DNA of 64,000 nt from Dioscorea cayenensis subsp. rotundata (GCF_009730915.1 NC_052481.1:13654146-13718145); one strand, 5' to 3'. Positions 22,242 through 39,191 are shown, numbered from the stretch's first letter. Notes: generated from the sequence alone by a model not told the origin. Numbers and translations: made by a program.

Positions 22242-23695
22242 AGGCTACACTCACATTTCCTGGAATAGTCATCAATGAATGAGACAAAGTAAGTTGCTTC
22301 TCCCAAGGACGTAATTTTGGTGCTTGTCAATTCTAGAATTACTTTGCTTCTAGAATTTAATGCACTGAATAATAATCTATCACAATGCAATGCTCACAAA
22401 AGGGTAATGATAACTTTGTGTAACCTAAAAGTATTCTTTGCAAGAATCTTCATTCCTTGCTCAAACATATGTTCAAGTTTCTTGCGCCATGTCATTGTAC
22501 ATCTTTCATTTGGACTACTTGTGGCAACTGATACTTCTTCTTCTTCTTGCAAAGTCTCCCCTCTCAACATGTACAAATTTGCAGCTATTCTATCTTCTTT
22601 TGTACATACAAGCACACCTTGAATTACTTTCATGATCTTATTCTAAACTTCAATTTTACAGTCAAGATCATTGAGTTTCTCTATAGACAACAAGCTCCTC
22701 AAGTCCTCCATATGCCAGATTTTTTTTCATCTTGATAATGATAATACCAACGATCTTTCAAAGCTTAATCATTGCAGTTGTACACAGATTCGCTAAAGAT
22801 AGGTACAAAGTGATGGAACTATTCTCTTAGAGATGTCATATGAAAAGTAGTTGCTGAATCAAGAAGCCATACATTAGTAAATCTTCTCCCAATAGTGTTA
22901 CTATTTCACATACCACTGTATCTCCATCATTTGAAGTGTTTGTAATATTTCCTTGAGAATAGGAATCTTTCTTATTTAGATCCAATGATCCTTCTTCAAG
23001 TGACCTTTCTTACCACAATTATAGCACTTGAAAGCCTTCTTACTCCTTGATTTTGATCTGCCATGATTGTGGCTCTCACTTAGGCCACGTTCTGTTGATC
23101 TTTCTCTCGTCACCGTCAAAGCCTCCACTTGTTGCAAACTTGCCAACCTATTTTTCTTATTTTTGCGCTGACTTTCTTCCTTCAAAACAGCAGCTACAAT
23201 GTCATCAAAGACTAGAATGTCCGTTGGGACATTATTTGTTAGGTTGATGATTAGTTGGTCATACTAATCAGGTAGATTTTGGAGTAAAAGTTCTACACGC
23301 TCAGTTAACTCTATTGCATATCCCAATGATATGAGTTGGGAAAATAGAATATTCAGTCAGCTCAAGTGCTCCATCACCGAAGTGGATTCCGTCATATGTA
23401 GAGTATAGAGTTCCCTCTTAAGGAAAATTTTATTGGAGAGTGACTTAGCCTCATATAACTTAGTGAGGTAATCCTAAATCTCTTTCGCCGTCTTCTTCTC
23501 CTCTATGGCTGATAATATTCTATCAGCTAGTGCCAAATGAAGATTTGCAATAGCATTCTCGTCTATTTCGTTCCACTTATCGTCTTTCATCTCAGCTGAC
23601 CTTTCACTAATGGCCGCTAAGCAATTATCATTCATCAAGATTGTTTTCATCTCTAGCACAATGAGAAATTACTTCCGTTAAATTTTTCAATTTCA
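22242..23695 (-). pseudogene. Copia gag to integrase (part before the hAT insertion), broken
   Basis: From right to left on the minus strand: gag with DDKWNEIDENAIANLHLALAD (about 23580-23520); a CCHC zinc knuckle, CYNCGKKGHLKKDH, near 22990; a protease-like VWLLDSATTFHMTS near 22870; a GAG-pre-integrase block (22394-22630) with RIAANLYMLRGETLQ and LEHMFEQGMKIL; and the integrase start SLGEATYFVSFIDDYSRK near 22300. Stops and frame changes separate the blocks. The domain order is that of Ty1/copia. The integrase continues on the other side of the hAT at 17567. Confidence 0.82.
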
Positions 23696-23871
23696 TATCT
23701 AATCGCTATTACTTTTATTACAAACTGCTTCAAGAACAATAACTAGTTCTTTCAATGAATAAATAATAATCTAACTTATTTTTCTAATATAGAGAATCCA
23801 CTTATAGTAACAACCACAGGACATGCGATAAATAGACATACATACCCAAACTTGGTTCCAATACTACTTCT

Positions 23872-24264
23872 TGTGAAAATAGAATGTATGATAGAGTAAT
23901 GTCAAAGCATGAAAATGAAAATAGTACAAAAAATAAAAAGCTCACAGATTTTTCAAAAAAAAAAACCCTAATAAATTAGGGTAAAACCACAAATAAAAAT
24001 AAAAAACATTCACTCAGTGAGGAAAATTAGGGGTAAACAAATCTAATCTCTTTTAATAAGAGGAAAATAATCAACTCTCTAATATTTTTATTTTCCTCTC
24101 AAACTTTTCCCTCACTCTCACTCCTTTCTCTTTCATGTGGTGTGTGATCTTGCAGCTTCATCTCTTGCCTATTTATAGGCAAGAGTTGTATGAGATTAGA
24201 GAGTTTAATAATCAATTAACTCACCCAATCTTAACTTAATCACACCACACATTTCTCCCATGCA
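23872..24264 (-). repeat. Right LTR of the copia element (5' LTR of its coding strand)
   Basis: Begins TGTGAAAATAG and ends CCATGCA. Immediately left (inside) lies CTTGGTTCCAATACTACTTC, where a primer-binding site is expected. It matches the two-part left LTR. It also preserves the uninterrupted CCCTAATAAATTAGGG, which shows where the CACTA element inserted in the other copy. Confidence 0.75.
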
Positions 24265-25139
24265 GCCGTCTGGTTGGTGAGCCGAGAACTTTGACTAACA
24301 AAACATACTACACGACCAAACCCAAATTCACATGACTTGACACAAATTACAAACCGCACTTGCAAAGAATAATTAGCCAATGCAGATTATCTCAGGAAGT
24401 AGGAGGAGCCAAAACATCAATGAAAATACAGAAAAATCAGAAGATTTTTTAAATGCATGCCATTGTTGCTACTTATGCAATTTTGATTTTTTTTTTCTTT
24501 ATTTTTTTTTTTTAATTTTTAATCCATGGTAACATTGACACATAATTTACAAGTTCACCAATATAAACATATGACCTCGTTTCTAACCAAAGTGAACCAA
24601 AACACAAATGTCCAGGTATTTAACAATATAGAAGCACATGAACTAAAGGTTAAAATACACAGCCCAAAAGTTCATTTCAGCATCAAATATTAACCTGCAT
24701 ATCAGAAACCAGTGGGATAAAAGAATGTAAAATAAACCACATTCTCACCCATGAACTGATAATCTATAGACCTTAGATACCGCAAACATCCGGCACAATA
24801 TAATATAACTGTTGCGAACAATACACCTAAAACAACAAACTCTCAAACCACTTGATTTCTGCAAATAAGATAACTAAGAGTGTCCATTCTGTACACAACT
24901 TCAGTCTGCAAAGTGAGATCACCAAAATAAATAATTACTTGCCCACAAACAAAATACTAGGAAAAAAAATATAAAAAAATTAATTGGAACAAGTTTGTTA
25001 ACTAGCACCGGGAAAATATAAACAAAAAAAAAAAAAGATTCATGGGAAACGTGAATGCAGCTCCGCTGAACTCTGTTGAACTCCTCGAGTCCTAGTTAAT
25101 CAGCAGATGAAGTCAGAGCAGCTCATGTCTAATAAACAA
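24265..25139 (-). other. Downstream flank and 3' UTR of the bZIP gene
   Basis: Nothing coding was recognised. The part next to 25139 continues the putative last exon of the bZIP gene as 3' UTR. No clear polyadenylation signal decides the end. Confidence 0.4.
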
Positions 25140-28092
25140 TCAGCCCTCTGCTCCAGCCCCTAAAGAAGAAAATCCAAGGTTAAAAATGTTTTGCCAGAAG
25201 GCATGGCAAAAATGTAAATTACATAAACAAATCTAAACAAGGAATGCAAGAATTGAATGGTAGATACACCACAGCATAAAAGCTCGCCAATCATTAATTT
25301 ATGACAAGGATTTCTAACATAAAAGCTACTACCATTTCTCCACGAAAATGACATAAGTGTATGTATATAGAGATATATCAGTTCATCACTTGGCCATGGA
25401 AAATCAAAAGATCTCATGAATGCATCTCATGCGTTCATATATGGTGCAATTCCAATGAAATCAATTAGTTAACTTCAGACTTCCAAGGAAACCAAATCAA
25501 AAGAAAAACTAATTATTTTACACAAAAGTGCAGGACAGAAATCACTCAGCAATGGTTGGATCACATTTTATGAACTATTAGCTAATTACTTTAAATGTAC
25601 TCAAGTTATCAACATGTGCATTTCTAGACGTGTCTCAAACAAATCGATGAAGGATAAGCATTAAGTGCTAAAAACTGTAACAGAAACTGTATAATTTAAG
25701 CAATCGTGTGTCAGCTCTTATAGCACTAATGGAATGGATAGCATGGACATCCACAAAAAATTTCGATGAGATAGAACAGCCTATAGATGGTTCATCAATT
25801 CCTACCTTTAAAGCAATAGACTTCATCCAAACACTAAACACACAGTGGACTTTGTCTATAAGGTGGCAATACAAACATAAGAACACACTATTTAGATGCT
25901 TTTCTATTTATGCACCAAAGCAGATTAAAAAAGGCAATAATTATATCAGGAAGATAACGTAAATATAGATTAAAATAATGATGAAAATATAGAATTTTGT
26001 GCAATGGAGGATACCAATAAAAGCCTTCGGCCACTAACCGACTAGGATTTGTACATAATACCTTTGCATTCATCCAAGACAGATCAAAGAAACAGAGCCA
26101 ATGCTGATCAGAGGGGGAGAATAACAATGTACAGATAGAAGATATCATACATTAACATAAGTTTATAGACACTGCTATAAGAGAGGATAAAAACAAATAA
26201 ATTATGCCTGCACAACTAAATGATACATCTTAGGAACAGATGCTCCCTTTCTTGTAAAGAAATATGGTAGGGCCAAATGCATTTAAAGATTGCAAATTTA
26301 AGCTAGAACAGTAGAACTCCATGGTTACACAAAGCTAATAACCCCTCAGTTTGTGGTTGTTTCAAACTTTCACAAACACTATAACAGATTATCTTAAAAC
26401 TTCGCTCTCCCATTTGAACGAGACAACCACTTCTGTGTGTCTCAATGGCAAAGCAATAACAAAAGGGAAAAGGAGAAGACAAGGAATAAGAAGAGGTTTA
26501 CATTATAGAAGCCGAGTTGTGCAAAACAAGTAGTCTGTTTCCAGAAAAAGAGGTGTTTAGGCTTCGAAGGATTCGTTCCACAAATGTGTTAAAATAGAAA
26601 ACGACTTTTAAGTGTATGATAACATGGATAATAAACCTTCTACCATGACAAATGATGAAAATTCAGTAAAGTTGATGAGGTTGTCACCATGAAAAGGACA
26701 TAGCCACCGCTGAAATTAGATCAGACACAATCAAAAACAAAGATGTAATAACAAAAAATGAAATGTTCCAAAATTAACAAGAAAAGAACTTTCTACTGTT
26801 TGAATTCCTTGGTTTAAGAATATATATTAGCTTGATAATGTGCACAAGGATGATAGTAGCAAGAATTTAGGAACAGAATGAAAAAATCTGCCAGCTTGCA
26901 GAGCTGAGGAACATTAATCTACATATGTACGGCAGCGTCAGAGACACAACTCCCAAAACACAATCTAAAGTATTTAAACAGGACACATGGACAACAAAGA
27001 GGACTTGCATAAAGTTAGGATGGCACTACCCTGCAAAAAGATAGCCACAAAAGGGATCCAAAGGAGCGCTATATCAAAGGAAGGTGACAAAATTGGATGA
27101 GAAACTTGAAAGCTAATCCACGAAAGCAAGCACACACAAAAGATCCTAAATTTCAGAGCTTTTTTACAAACTGGCTAAGATCCAAAGTAGATGTAACAAG
27201 CAGATCATTACCAACACGTGCATTGTATAAGTAAAAAACTAAACGTTTCCCCTCTGTTGACAAATAACCAAGATTTCCCACTTCCCTCTTCAAAATTTCT
27301 TTAAATTCTCAAACACAACATGCAATGAGAAAAGATATCAATTCCAAAACCAATAAAAGCATACAGAACGTAGAAAGAAAGGCAGTTCTCCATACCCTTG
27401 CCCTCATTTGCATCAGGACAGCCACGGCCACATCCCAAAAACTCTGATCCCGAGCTGAAGTTGCCCATGCACTGAACACTCCCCATCTCACAAGCACTAA
27501 ATCCCTGCCCATTCACAACGCCATTATCGACCCCCGGCTTCCCTTGCAAACAATGCACTTGATCATCACACCTCAATTCACAGGAATTCAAGACATGAGC
27601 ACCAGACATCAAGTTCCCCGGCGCCACAGGCTTCTGGTAAGGAAAAGAGCCAATTTCACCTTCAATCCTCCCTCTAATATCCACAAGCAAGCAGCGAAGC
27701 CGGAGAACCTCGGCTTCCAGGGCGGCCTGGCCTTGAAGCCTCCTCATAAGCTGTTGATTGAGAGTTCTCAGCTGGACAACCTCGTCCTCCAGAGAGGCAG
27801 CACGGGCCTTCTTCTTCTCGCGGTACTTGCGCACAGCCTCACGGTTTCCAAAGGGGCGCTTCTTAGAGGAGCTCTTCTCGGCAGATTCGACGCCCGGGTC
27901 GTCGGACGAGACGGCTGGGACGATCTGGGTGTGGACATGGAAGCAAGTGTGGGTGTGGGAGAGATCGGGGCCGGGAGGGTTGCAGGTGTGGGTGTGAGTG
28001 CAGGCATGGTGATGGGTGGTGTCCTTTGGGAAGTCATTGAGGAAGCTCTCGATCACCTCTGGGTTGGAGAAATCGAGGTCGGCGTCGTCCAT
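25140..28092 (-). CDS. F-group bZIP transcription factor, zinc-deficiency sensor type (bZIP19/23-like)
   Basis: This is a nuclear transcription factor of plant group F. In Arabidopsis, bZIP19 and bZIP23 sense zinc and turn on zinc-uptake genes. Exon 28092-27396 encodes most of the protein. It has the Cys/His zinc-sensor motif in two halves (C31, H33, H35, C37 and H46, H48, C50, H52, H54), a basic region at 83-98 (N83, R91), a leucine zipper from about L101 to L135, and the group-F phrase GSFPYQKP at 148-155. A GTATGG donor follows codon 232. The best acceptor in frame is at 25161/25160, adding GAGAEG and a stop at 25140-25142, for 238 residues. Without this 2.2-kb intron the frame would run to 27301 (263 residues). 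Family call is near certain; the last exon is inferred. Confidence 0.9.
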
Positions 28093-28560
28093 GGATCGGC
28101 AAGAGATTCTTCAAGGATTCAGCGATCGATCTGGGACGAATTGAGATGAAAAGGGAATGAACTTTTTGAGAATTTTCAATCGGATTTCACCATAATGGAA
28201 GACAATCCCTCGAATTGGGACAATTTTTTTGGAATTTTCAGAAGAGATAGGATCAAAACTTGAGATTTTTATCTCAAAATGGAAGGAAAAATTATGAAAA
28301 ATGTCGGAAAATTTCTTGAAAATAGCGAATTTTAGGGGTGAGTCAGCAAGGACAAACAAAATTTAAAAAAAAAAATAATAAAAACGAAAATGAAATGAAA
28401 TGAAAAAAGGGAGAGAGATGGATTGAAGAACCTTTCGCCGAATCAAAGCTTGAATTTGGGGAATGGAGAATAGGGTTGGAGAACAAATTGAAGGGGCGGA
28501 GAAACCCTAGAAAGTGATCTCTGGAGGAGTTTCTTTGGTTGAAACTGGAAAGTGAATCTT
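28093..28560 (-). promoter_or_regulatory. bZIP 5' UTR with an intron, and proximal promoter
   Basis: On the minus strand an exon ends at 28432 before GTTCTTC, and the best acceptor (CGTCCCAG) places the next exon at 28130. This gives a 5' UTR intron of about 300 bases (28131-28431). A CTAGGGTTTC telo-box-like word lies near 28503-28511. Splice sites are read from sequence only. Confidence 0.5.
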
Positions 28561-29356
28561 ACGAATTTTTTTTTTTTATTATTTTGAATATTATTTTTTT
28601 AAAATTTCTGAATTTTTGACCATCTTTTTTTCGTTCATTAAATTTATTTAATTTGCTTATAATATAAATTTGAAAAAGAAATAGAGAGAGAACCGGGCTT
28701 AATCCAGCGGTTCTCACGTGCCTTGTAATTAGAGGGTTTCCACATGCCTTATATCAGATGGGTTTTGAGTTCCAGATCCCAGCTCGGAAATATGCAGTTG
28801 TTACATTACGGGAAGATTTCGTTTTAAGAGGTGGTTCAAATCACTTTAACATTAATTTGTGTGGAAGGTACTTATTATTTTTACTAGAAATTAAAAAAAA
28901 AAAATTGAAAACTATGCCCATGACGCGCATGATTTTGGAGGGGACCAAGGTTGAAATGAAGTAATAATAATAATAATAATAATAGTAATAATAATAAATG
29001 TCAACAACATGCTTGCGTATTAAATATTTTCTAGTTAAGCATCACTCTCAACTTAATGACATTATTTTCTGGTTAAGCATCCCTTTTTAATTTTTATCAA
29101 TAATAACAATAATAATAATTATTATTATTATTATAACAATAACAATCATGATGATGATGATGCCTATTATTTTTAACACCACAAAAAACCATATCAAATG
29201 TTTTGTAAATACATCTAAAAAAAAGTTAGTATTAAAGTCTAATGTAGAAACTAAAATATATTTATTTTTTAAAATAAATAAGAAAAAAAATTAAAATCAC
29301 TTCCATATGGAAGTTTTTCTTCAAAAAACGAAAAACATAAATAAATAAATAACCTA
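28561..29356. other. Intergenic AT-rich stretch with trinucleotide repeats
   Basis: Contains an imperfect (ATA)n run at about 28963-28998 and a second ATA/TTA run at about 29100-29135 followed by (GAT)n. No gene was recognised. The right edge meets the broken end of the Ty3/gypsy fragment. Confidence 0.55.
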
Positions 29357-30823
29357 CTAAAAGGCAAAATGAAATGAGGGGAAGATTACGTCTCCCAGCT
29401 TAAGCTTGACTGCTGAACACTCCCCTCCACAAGAGAGCGCGTCGCCATTGCCGACGGTGACCCGCATGTGGGTTGACGGCTGCACGGTCAAATTTAGATG
29501 TGCGGCCAGACGCGACTGAATAAAATTATTAGTCGAGCCCCCATCCACGAGTACGATCACCTCTTGACCGTTAATGGTGCCGGTGAGCTTCAAGGTCGAC
29601 GGAACCATCCTTCCCATCAAAGCATGGAAGGATATGCAAGGATCATCCAAAGAAGGTGTGGTCGTTGAAGACGCTTCCTCTAACAACGGAAAGGTCACCG
29701 GTGGCGGTTCCTCCTCTGGCGGTATCACCTCATCCTGATCCACCATTAAGCAGAGGAAGAGAGCGGGCTTGCATTTGTGACCTGGTGTAAACTTGGAGTC
29801 GCAATTGAAGCAAAGGCCCTTCTCTCGTCGAGCAGCCATCTCGGTTGGAGTGAGTCGCTTGATTGGCAATGAGACTGGCCTGGGATTCGTTGGAGCTGCA
29901 ATCGGCGCTATCGATCGAGGAAAAGGTGATCGAGTGAAGGTGGATCGCTCAGCCAGGATTTTATCTTCAACAAGCTTAGCCATCCCCACCGCGTCATGAA
30001 GGTTGTCGGGTTTCAGAATATATAGCTCCCTTTGGATCTCCTCTTTCAACCCTGAAAGGAAACAATTCAACAAGCTCTGTTGGCTTAATCCCGTCACTCG
30101 AGTAGACAAGCACTCGAAATCCTGGAGGAATGCCGTGACCGTGGTCGATTGCTTCAGCTTGAATAGAGAGGCCTCATGGTTGACAAAAGAGGACGGCCCA
30201 AAACGTAATTCAAGCTTCCGGACGAACTCATCCCAATTGGTGAATTGATCTGTATAGTGGAGCCACTGAAACCACTGCCTCGCCGGACCGATCATATAAA
30301 ACGCAGCAATGGCAAGGCGTTGATCGGCTGGAATTTGGTTGAAAAGGAAGTAATGATTCATTTGAAACAACCAACCTAGCACATCGGGCTCGCCGGCAAA
30401 CAGGGGAACTTCAATCTTAGGTGGACGGGGAGGTGAATTAGAGGAATTGGAGTGGAGTGATGGAGGAGATAGTACTGAAGAGTGGTGAATGGAAGTATGA
30501 GAATTAGGTGATGGAAGTGGAAGTAATGGTGGCTGAGGGGATGAAAATTGTGCAGTCGATGGAGATGCTACTTTGTCAAGGTGCTGCAGCTTCACCATCA
30601 TGTCTGTCATGACCGCCTGCTGCGCAGCGAGGGAGTTGCGAAGGAAATCAAATGATTCAGAATGACTCTTCCGCAGCAGATCGAATGATTCAGCATGGAG
30701 TTGGACTGTAGAACAGAGAGAGTCTATCTTCGCGAACACAGAGTCATGGCGAGCGAGCTGATCGGCCAGTGAGGATAGTTGCTCGTCGACTGCGCGTGCG
30801 CGTGTCACCATGCCGTCGGTCAT
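29357..30823 (-). CDS. Ty3/gypsy gag-protease polyprotein, truncated
   Basis: A 488-residue open frame. Residues 1-90 look like a coiled coil, followed by a Ser/Pro-rich linker (about 90-135). The retrotransposon gag domain follows (PKIEVPLFAGEPDVLGWLFQ, then ARQWFQWLHY, FVRKLELRFG and FLSGLKEEIQ). A CCHC-like knuckle, CFNCDSKFTPGHKC, lies near residue 340. The retropepsin start is VIVLVDGGSTNNFIQ near 425-440. The active site usually reads D-S/T-G; here it reads DGG, so this protease is probably inactive. The frame stops soon after GDVIFPSFHF, where the element is truncated. The long intact frame suggests a fairly young copy or one derived from a recently active family. Confidence 0.85.
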   Translation of the reverse strand: MTDGMVTRARAVDEQLSSLADQLARHDSVFAKIDSLCSTVQLHAESFDLLRKSHSESFDFLRNSLAAQQAVMTDMMVKLQHLDKVASPSTAQFSSPQPPLLPLPSPNSHTSIHHSSVLSPPSLHSNSSNSPPRPPKIEVPLFAGEPDVLGWLFQMNHYFLFNQIPADQRLAIAAFYMIGPARQWFQWLHYTDQFTNWDEFVRKLELRFGPSSFVNHEASLFKLKQSTTVTAFLQDFECLSTRVTGLSQQSLLNCFLSGLKEEIQRELYILKPDNLHDAVGMAKLVEDKILAERSTFTRSPFPRSIAPIAAPTNPRPVSLPIKRLTPTEMAARREKGLCFNCDSKFTPGHKCKPALFLCLMVDQDEVIPPEEEPPPVTFPLLEEASSTTTPSLDDPCISFHALMGRMVPSTLKLTGTINGQEVIVLVDGGSTNNFIQSRLAAHLNLTVQPSTHMRVTVGNGDALSCGGECSAVKLKLGDVIFPSFHFAF

Positions 30824-30848
30824 GGATTCAATGAAAGCACCAAATTGT

Positions 30849-31250
30849 TGCAGAGAACCTGCAGATCAGGGAAAAGATAGAAGAGAGAAGAAGAAGAGAA
30901 GAAGAAGAGAAGAGAAAAGAAGATTCGAGAGAGAAGAAGGATAATTTGGCCAAAGATCCCCCTCTTTCATTCCTCATTCCACTTATATGCAAATCCTTAC
31001 AGAATCATAACCGAATTCCACTTATATGCAAATCCTTACAGAATCATAACCGAATTAATGACCTGGCATTTCATCAAACACGTGATGTGCCAGAACGTTG
31101 TGCAGGATATCACAACCTTCTCAATTAATCTCTCTCTCCTAATTACATCATTCATCAATACTAAGTAATTAATCATTCCACACATCCTGTATTCATCCCA
31201 TCACATAGTCTTCATAAAAGTTGGGTCTCCTTCCATGATTTGGGCGCACA
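30849..31250 (-). repeat. Putative LTR with an internal 39-bp tandem duplication
   Basis: On the plus strand it begins TGCAGAGAACC next to the gag leader. A GA-rich zone follows (30870-30945). Two identical 39-base copies starting ATTCCACTTATATGC lie at 30976-31014 and 31015-31053. The far end is not fixed because the second LTR is absent. Confidence 0.5.
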
Positions 31251-31495
31251 CTTCTTCTCACAACGGTGCCATACCTGTTGATGGAGTCAACCTCCTGTGC
31301 ATCAGAGTCAAAACCACATTCATCCTTGCTTCCTCTAAAATTAATATGCCTTCAATGGCTTGCTTAACCAAAAACAATAACAGAAAGTATACTACATTAC
31401 CTCTACAATTAAAGGGTTGGGTATTTTATTGATCTTTCAACTCAAATGTTGAGATCAATCCCATGACTTGTAAATATTTATTTAAAAAATAAAAA

Positions 31496-31533
<38 letters not shown>

Positions 31534-31969
31534 AAGCTGCTGCAAAACCATCCAGCATGCATTTGCTGAGCACTTCATTGAAACTGAAATGAATGCATAT
31601 TAAAGCATCACAAACAGAATAGATTTACAAATACAGCTGATTAAAAAAATCAGTTAACCAAAAGTACTAAAATGTAAATAAGCCTTCTTTCCTGATTAAA
31701 TAGAGAATTTAAGATACATATATTGCCAATCCATGAAAGAAAAATAGCCTGAAGATGAAAATCTATTTAGCAGCTAGGTGAATATGAAATCATGCTTCAA
31801 TAATAAGTTGGTTCGATATCACAAAAAACCAAATCGATTATTTGATGGCTCCATTTGCGTGCACTATTTTTGTCAGCTGACTATACACCAAGCCCTAATT
31901 CGTCATACAGAGAAAGAAACTACGGTGATGGTCGGATGGCTCATCTTTTCTCTTTCCCATGTTCTTCGA
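31251..31969. other. ROP gene downstream flank
   Basis: Holds a (TA)n run at about 31501-31528 and the likely 3' UTR of the ROP gene next to 31969. No other feature was recognised. Confidence 0.45.
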
Positions 31970-36725
<4,756 letters not shown>

Positions 36726-37735
36726 GAAATTTATTATTTAAAAAAAAGAATATTTATTTTAATATTATTTATTACAGAATTTTTTTAAAATTAATTATTG
36801 ATTTTTTTTTTACAATTAAATTACTGTTAAGAATAATTTGGTCTATAAATATTTGTCATTTCTTTTAAGGCGCACATAATTCAATTTTAGAAGTTTTTAA
36901 TCACATTAATTATTAATATTTAAATTTTCAAGAATGGCAGGCTGTGTGTTTTCTGTTGGAATTTGTTGCTATTTATTATGGATTTGCAATTTTGTCAATA
37001 AAAATAGAAAATAATGTTAGAAATTTTTTTCCTTTCCCTGACTCTTTTAATATAAATTTTGAATATATTCTGGCATAATATTTAATTTTTTATATTTAAT
37101 CTATTTAAATGAATTATTAAAAATTTTCAAAAGTATTCTCTTTATAATTCATCAAAATTAATCAAATTATCTTGAACTAATCATCAACACTAATGTTTAT
37201 TTTTTTCCTCTAAAAGCAAAAAAAGTTTCATATCTTTTGCGATATATATTAAAATGTTTAAAAAAATAGAATAGGTAGCAACTGGTTTATTTTTAAAAAA
37301 TGAAAAATTGTTACATAGATGTACCAATGCCCCATAAATTTACATGCCATGATCAAGGGCAGTCACAATTAAGAGGAGCTTTGATCTTGTGAGACCTTTG
37401 ATCTATGTGCCGGGTGGATCCCACAGCTTGTTGAATAAAGCTCCAAATATTCAAATAGTGACTGTCTTTGCTTCTTGCTTTGTCTATTTATTTTCTGTAT
37501 ATCTTTTTGTTTATATGGAAAAAAAAAAAGAAAACTTTTTAATTCGAATAAAATGTTGATCTTATTCATACTCGGATTAAAAAGAGTCCAATATGAGTTT
37601 AAATAAAATTCAATTTTTATGGATAACGATTCCGGTTTAAAGAGAGTTTATCATGCTAGAAAAAAAATTACTATTATTAAAATAAATCCGAGTTTTAAAT
37701 AAACATACAATATAAAAAATAAATAAATAAAATTT
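36726..37735. other. ROP upstream intergenic region
   Basis: AT-rich sequence presumed to hold the ROP promoter. No gene, RNA or complete transposon was recognised. The right edge is the target copy of the Ty3 element. Confidence 0.45.
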
Positions 37736-37740
37736 GTATT

Positions 37741-38115
37741 TGATGTAGCCTAATTCAAACTTCTTACCACGTAATACCCCACTTCTCACATCACACCCAC
37801 TATCTCTTTTTAAACCCACAATCTCGAACACGTGAAGTTTTATGTAACTGTTAATCATACATCTATAAGTAGCCTCCCTCATTAAAACGGGGGGAGGACT
37901 TTTGGATGGGAGGGGGGAACATAAAAAGGAAGACCAGCATTTATTCTCTACTGACTTAGCAATCGGAGTATTTGTGGGGAATACTTCCTACACTGTTACA
38001 GGTCTTGGCATCTGAAGAAGGAAGAGACTCCAGCTCCTTTTGTTCAACCTCCAAGTTCGAAGTTCTACAAGTTCAAGATCCCTAACAAATTCATTATTGT
38101 ATTTAGGCAACAACA
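37741..38115 (+). repeat. Left LTR of the gag-only Ty3 element
   Basis: 375 bases. It contains a TATA-like ATCTATAAGTAGCC near 37860 and the phrase TACAGGTCTTGGCATCTGAA near 38000, both repeated in the right LTR. Confidence 0.93.
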
Positions 38116-38801
38116 GTTGGCACCGTCTTTGGGAAACGATCAAAAGGCCTTCACACAAGGTTACCTTCATGTAGTCTCTTCAATCTACGCTAATGCCACC
38201 AAAGAAGTCCCAGACATCACACTCTCAGATGGCTACTACTCAAGATGAAATGATTTCTCAAAGTGAAAACCTTCAAAAACAATTAGAGATTCCATCTTAA
38301 CCCTCAGGAGATATGATGCCAGCGATTCCTTTAAGCGAATATGAAGTGCTTAAAAAGAAGTTCGATGAAAACAACAGAAAGTTGGATGATTTAATGCTCT
38401 TTGTCCAACAAGCTCTACCTCAAGAAACGCTCCCTTCCAACCTACATCTTAGGGGAAAGCAAGCTATGGAACAACAAGAGTAAGGTGATCCACATCCTCA
38501 TAACCAAGAGAGGGTTGAACCTCCACTAGCCAAAAAAAATGCAGAAAAAATCCAAGAGGTAGTAGAAAGCACCTACAAAGGAGAGTCAAGAGCATTTGAG
38601 AGAGATGCGGAGGAATCTACCTTTAGCATAAAGGAGGCAGCTGATCTAAAAAAGATAATTGAACATGTTCTGGAACAGAAGAAGCTGGTTCCTACCGAGG
38701 AAACACCACAAATAAACAAGGTTCCTTTCGTCAAGAAAATCAAGGTAAAACCTTTAATGCCATAACTAACAACTTATTCTAGAAAGGGTGACCCTTACGA
38801 C

Positions 38802-39100
38802 TAAGGGTGAGCAAAAAAATCCGGATCTGATGATCCGATCCGGCATCTAAATTTTTTACCCGAATTTTTTGGGTACCCGATCCGAAAAAAAGGGTCGGGT
38901 ACCCGATTTGAATTTTTTAGACAAAAATCGGGTCTGATCCAGGTCAAGAGAAATTAAAACTCGGATAACCGAATCCAATCCAGGTTTTATTTTTTAGTAT
39001 ATTCTTATATATAGATACATAATAATTTTAAATTTTATATGGTCTAAAAAGCAAAAAAGAAAAAAAAATCCAAATCCCTTATATCTAAACCCTTTAAGAG

Positions 39101-39191
<91 letters not shown>

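Larger units (their letters stand above)
12181..24264 (-). mobile_element. Internally deleted Ty1/copia element, split by CACTA and hAT insertions
   Basis: The right LTR is 23872-24264. The left LTR is in two parts, about 12181-12278 and 16953-17273, because a CACTA element sits inside it. The internal region runs from gag (about 23695 leftwards) through a zinc knuckle, protease and GAG-pre-integrase into the integrase core. The integrase is interrupted by a hAT element, then resumes on the left side with a frame close to YPIKR and KIKCLRT. Reverse transcriptase and RNase H are absent: the internal part ends after an integrase stretch ending near KLWA and AVNT and then meets the left LTR. The outer left limit is approximate and no clean target duplication was identified for the copia element. 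Confidence 0.8.
29357..31250 (-). mobile_element. Ty3/gypsy fragment: LTR, gag and start of protease
   Basis: A minus-strand Ty3/gypsy element in which only the 5' part survives. It has a putative LTR (from 30849 to about 31250), a TTTGGTGCTTTCATTGA segment after it that resembles the primer-site/leader zone of plant Ty3 elements, and a long open gag-protease frame. Reverse transcriptase, RNase H, integrase and the second LTR are missing on the left. The right limit is approximate because no target duplication can be checked. Confidence 0.75.

Noticed and set aside
27544-28149. 201-codon plus-strand frame opposite the bZIP gene
   Set aside because: It mirrors the bZIP exon and has no family features; it also lacks an ATG at its stated start.
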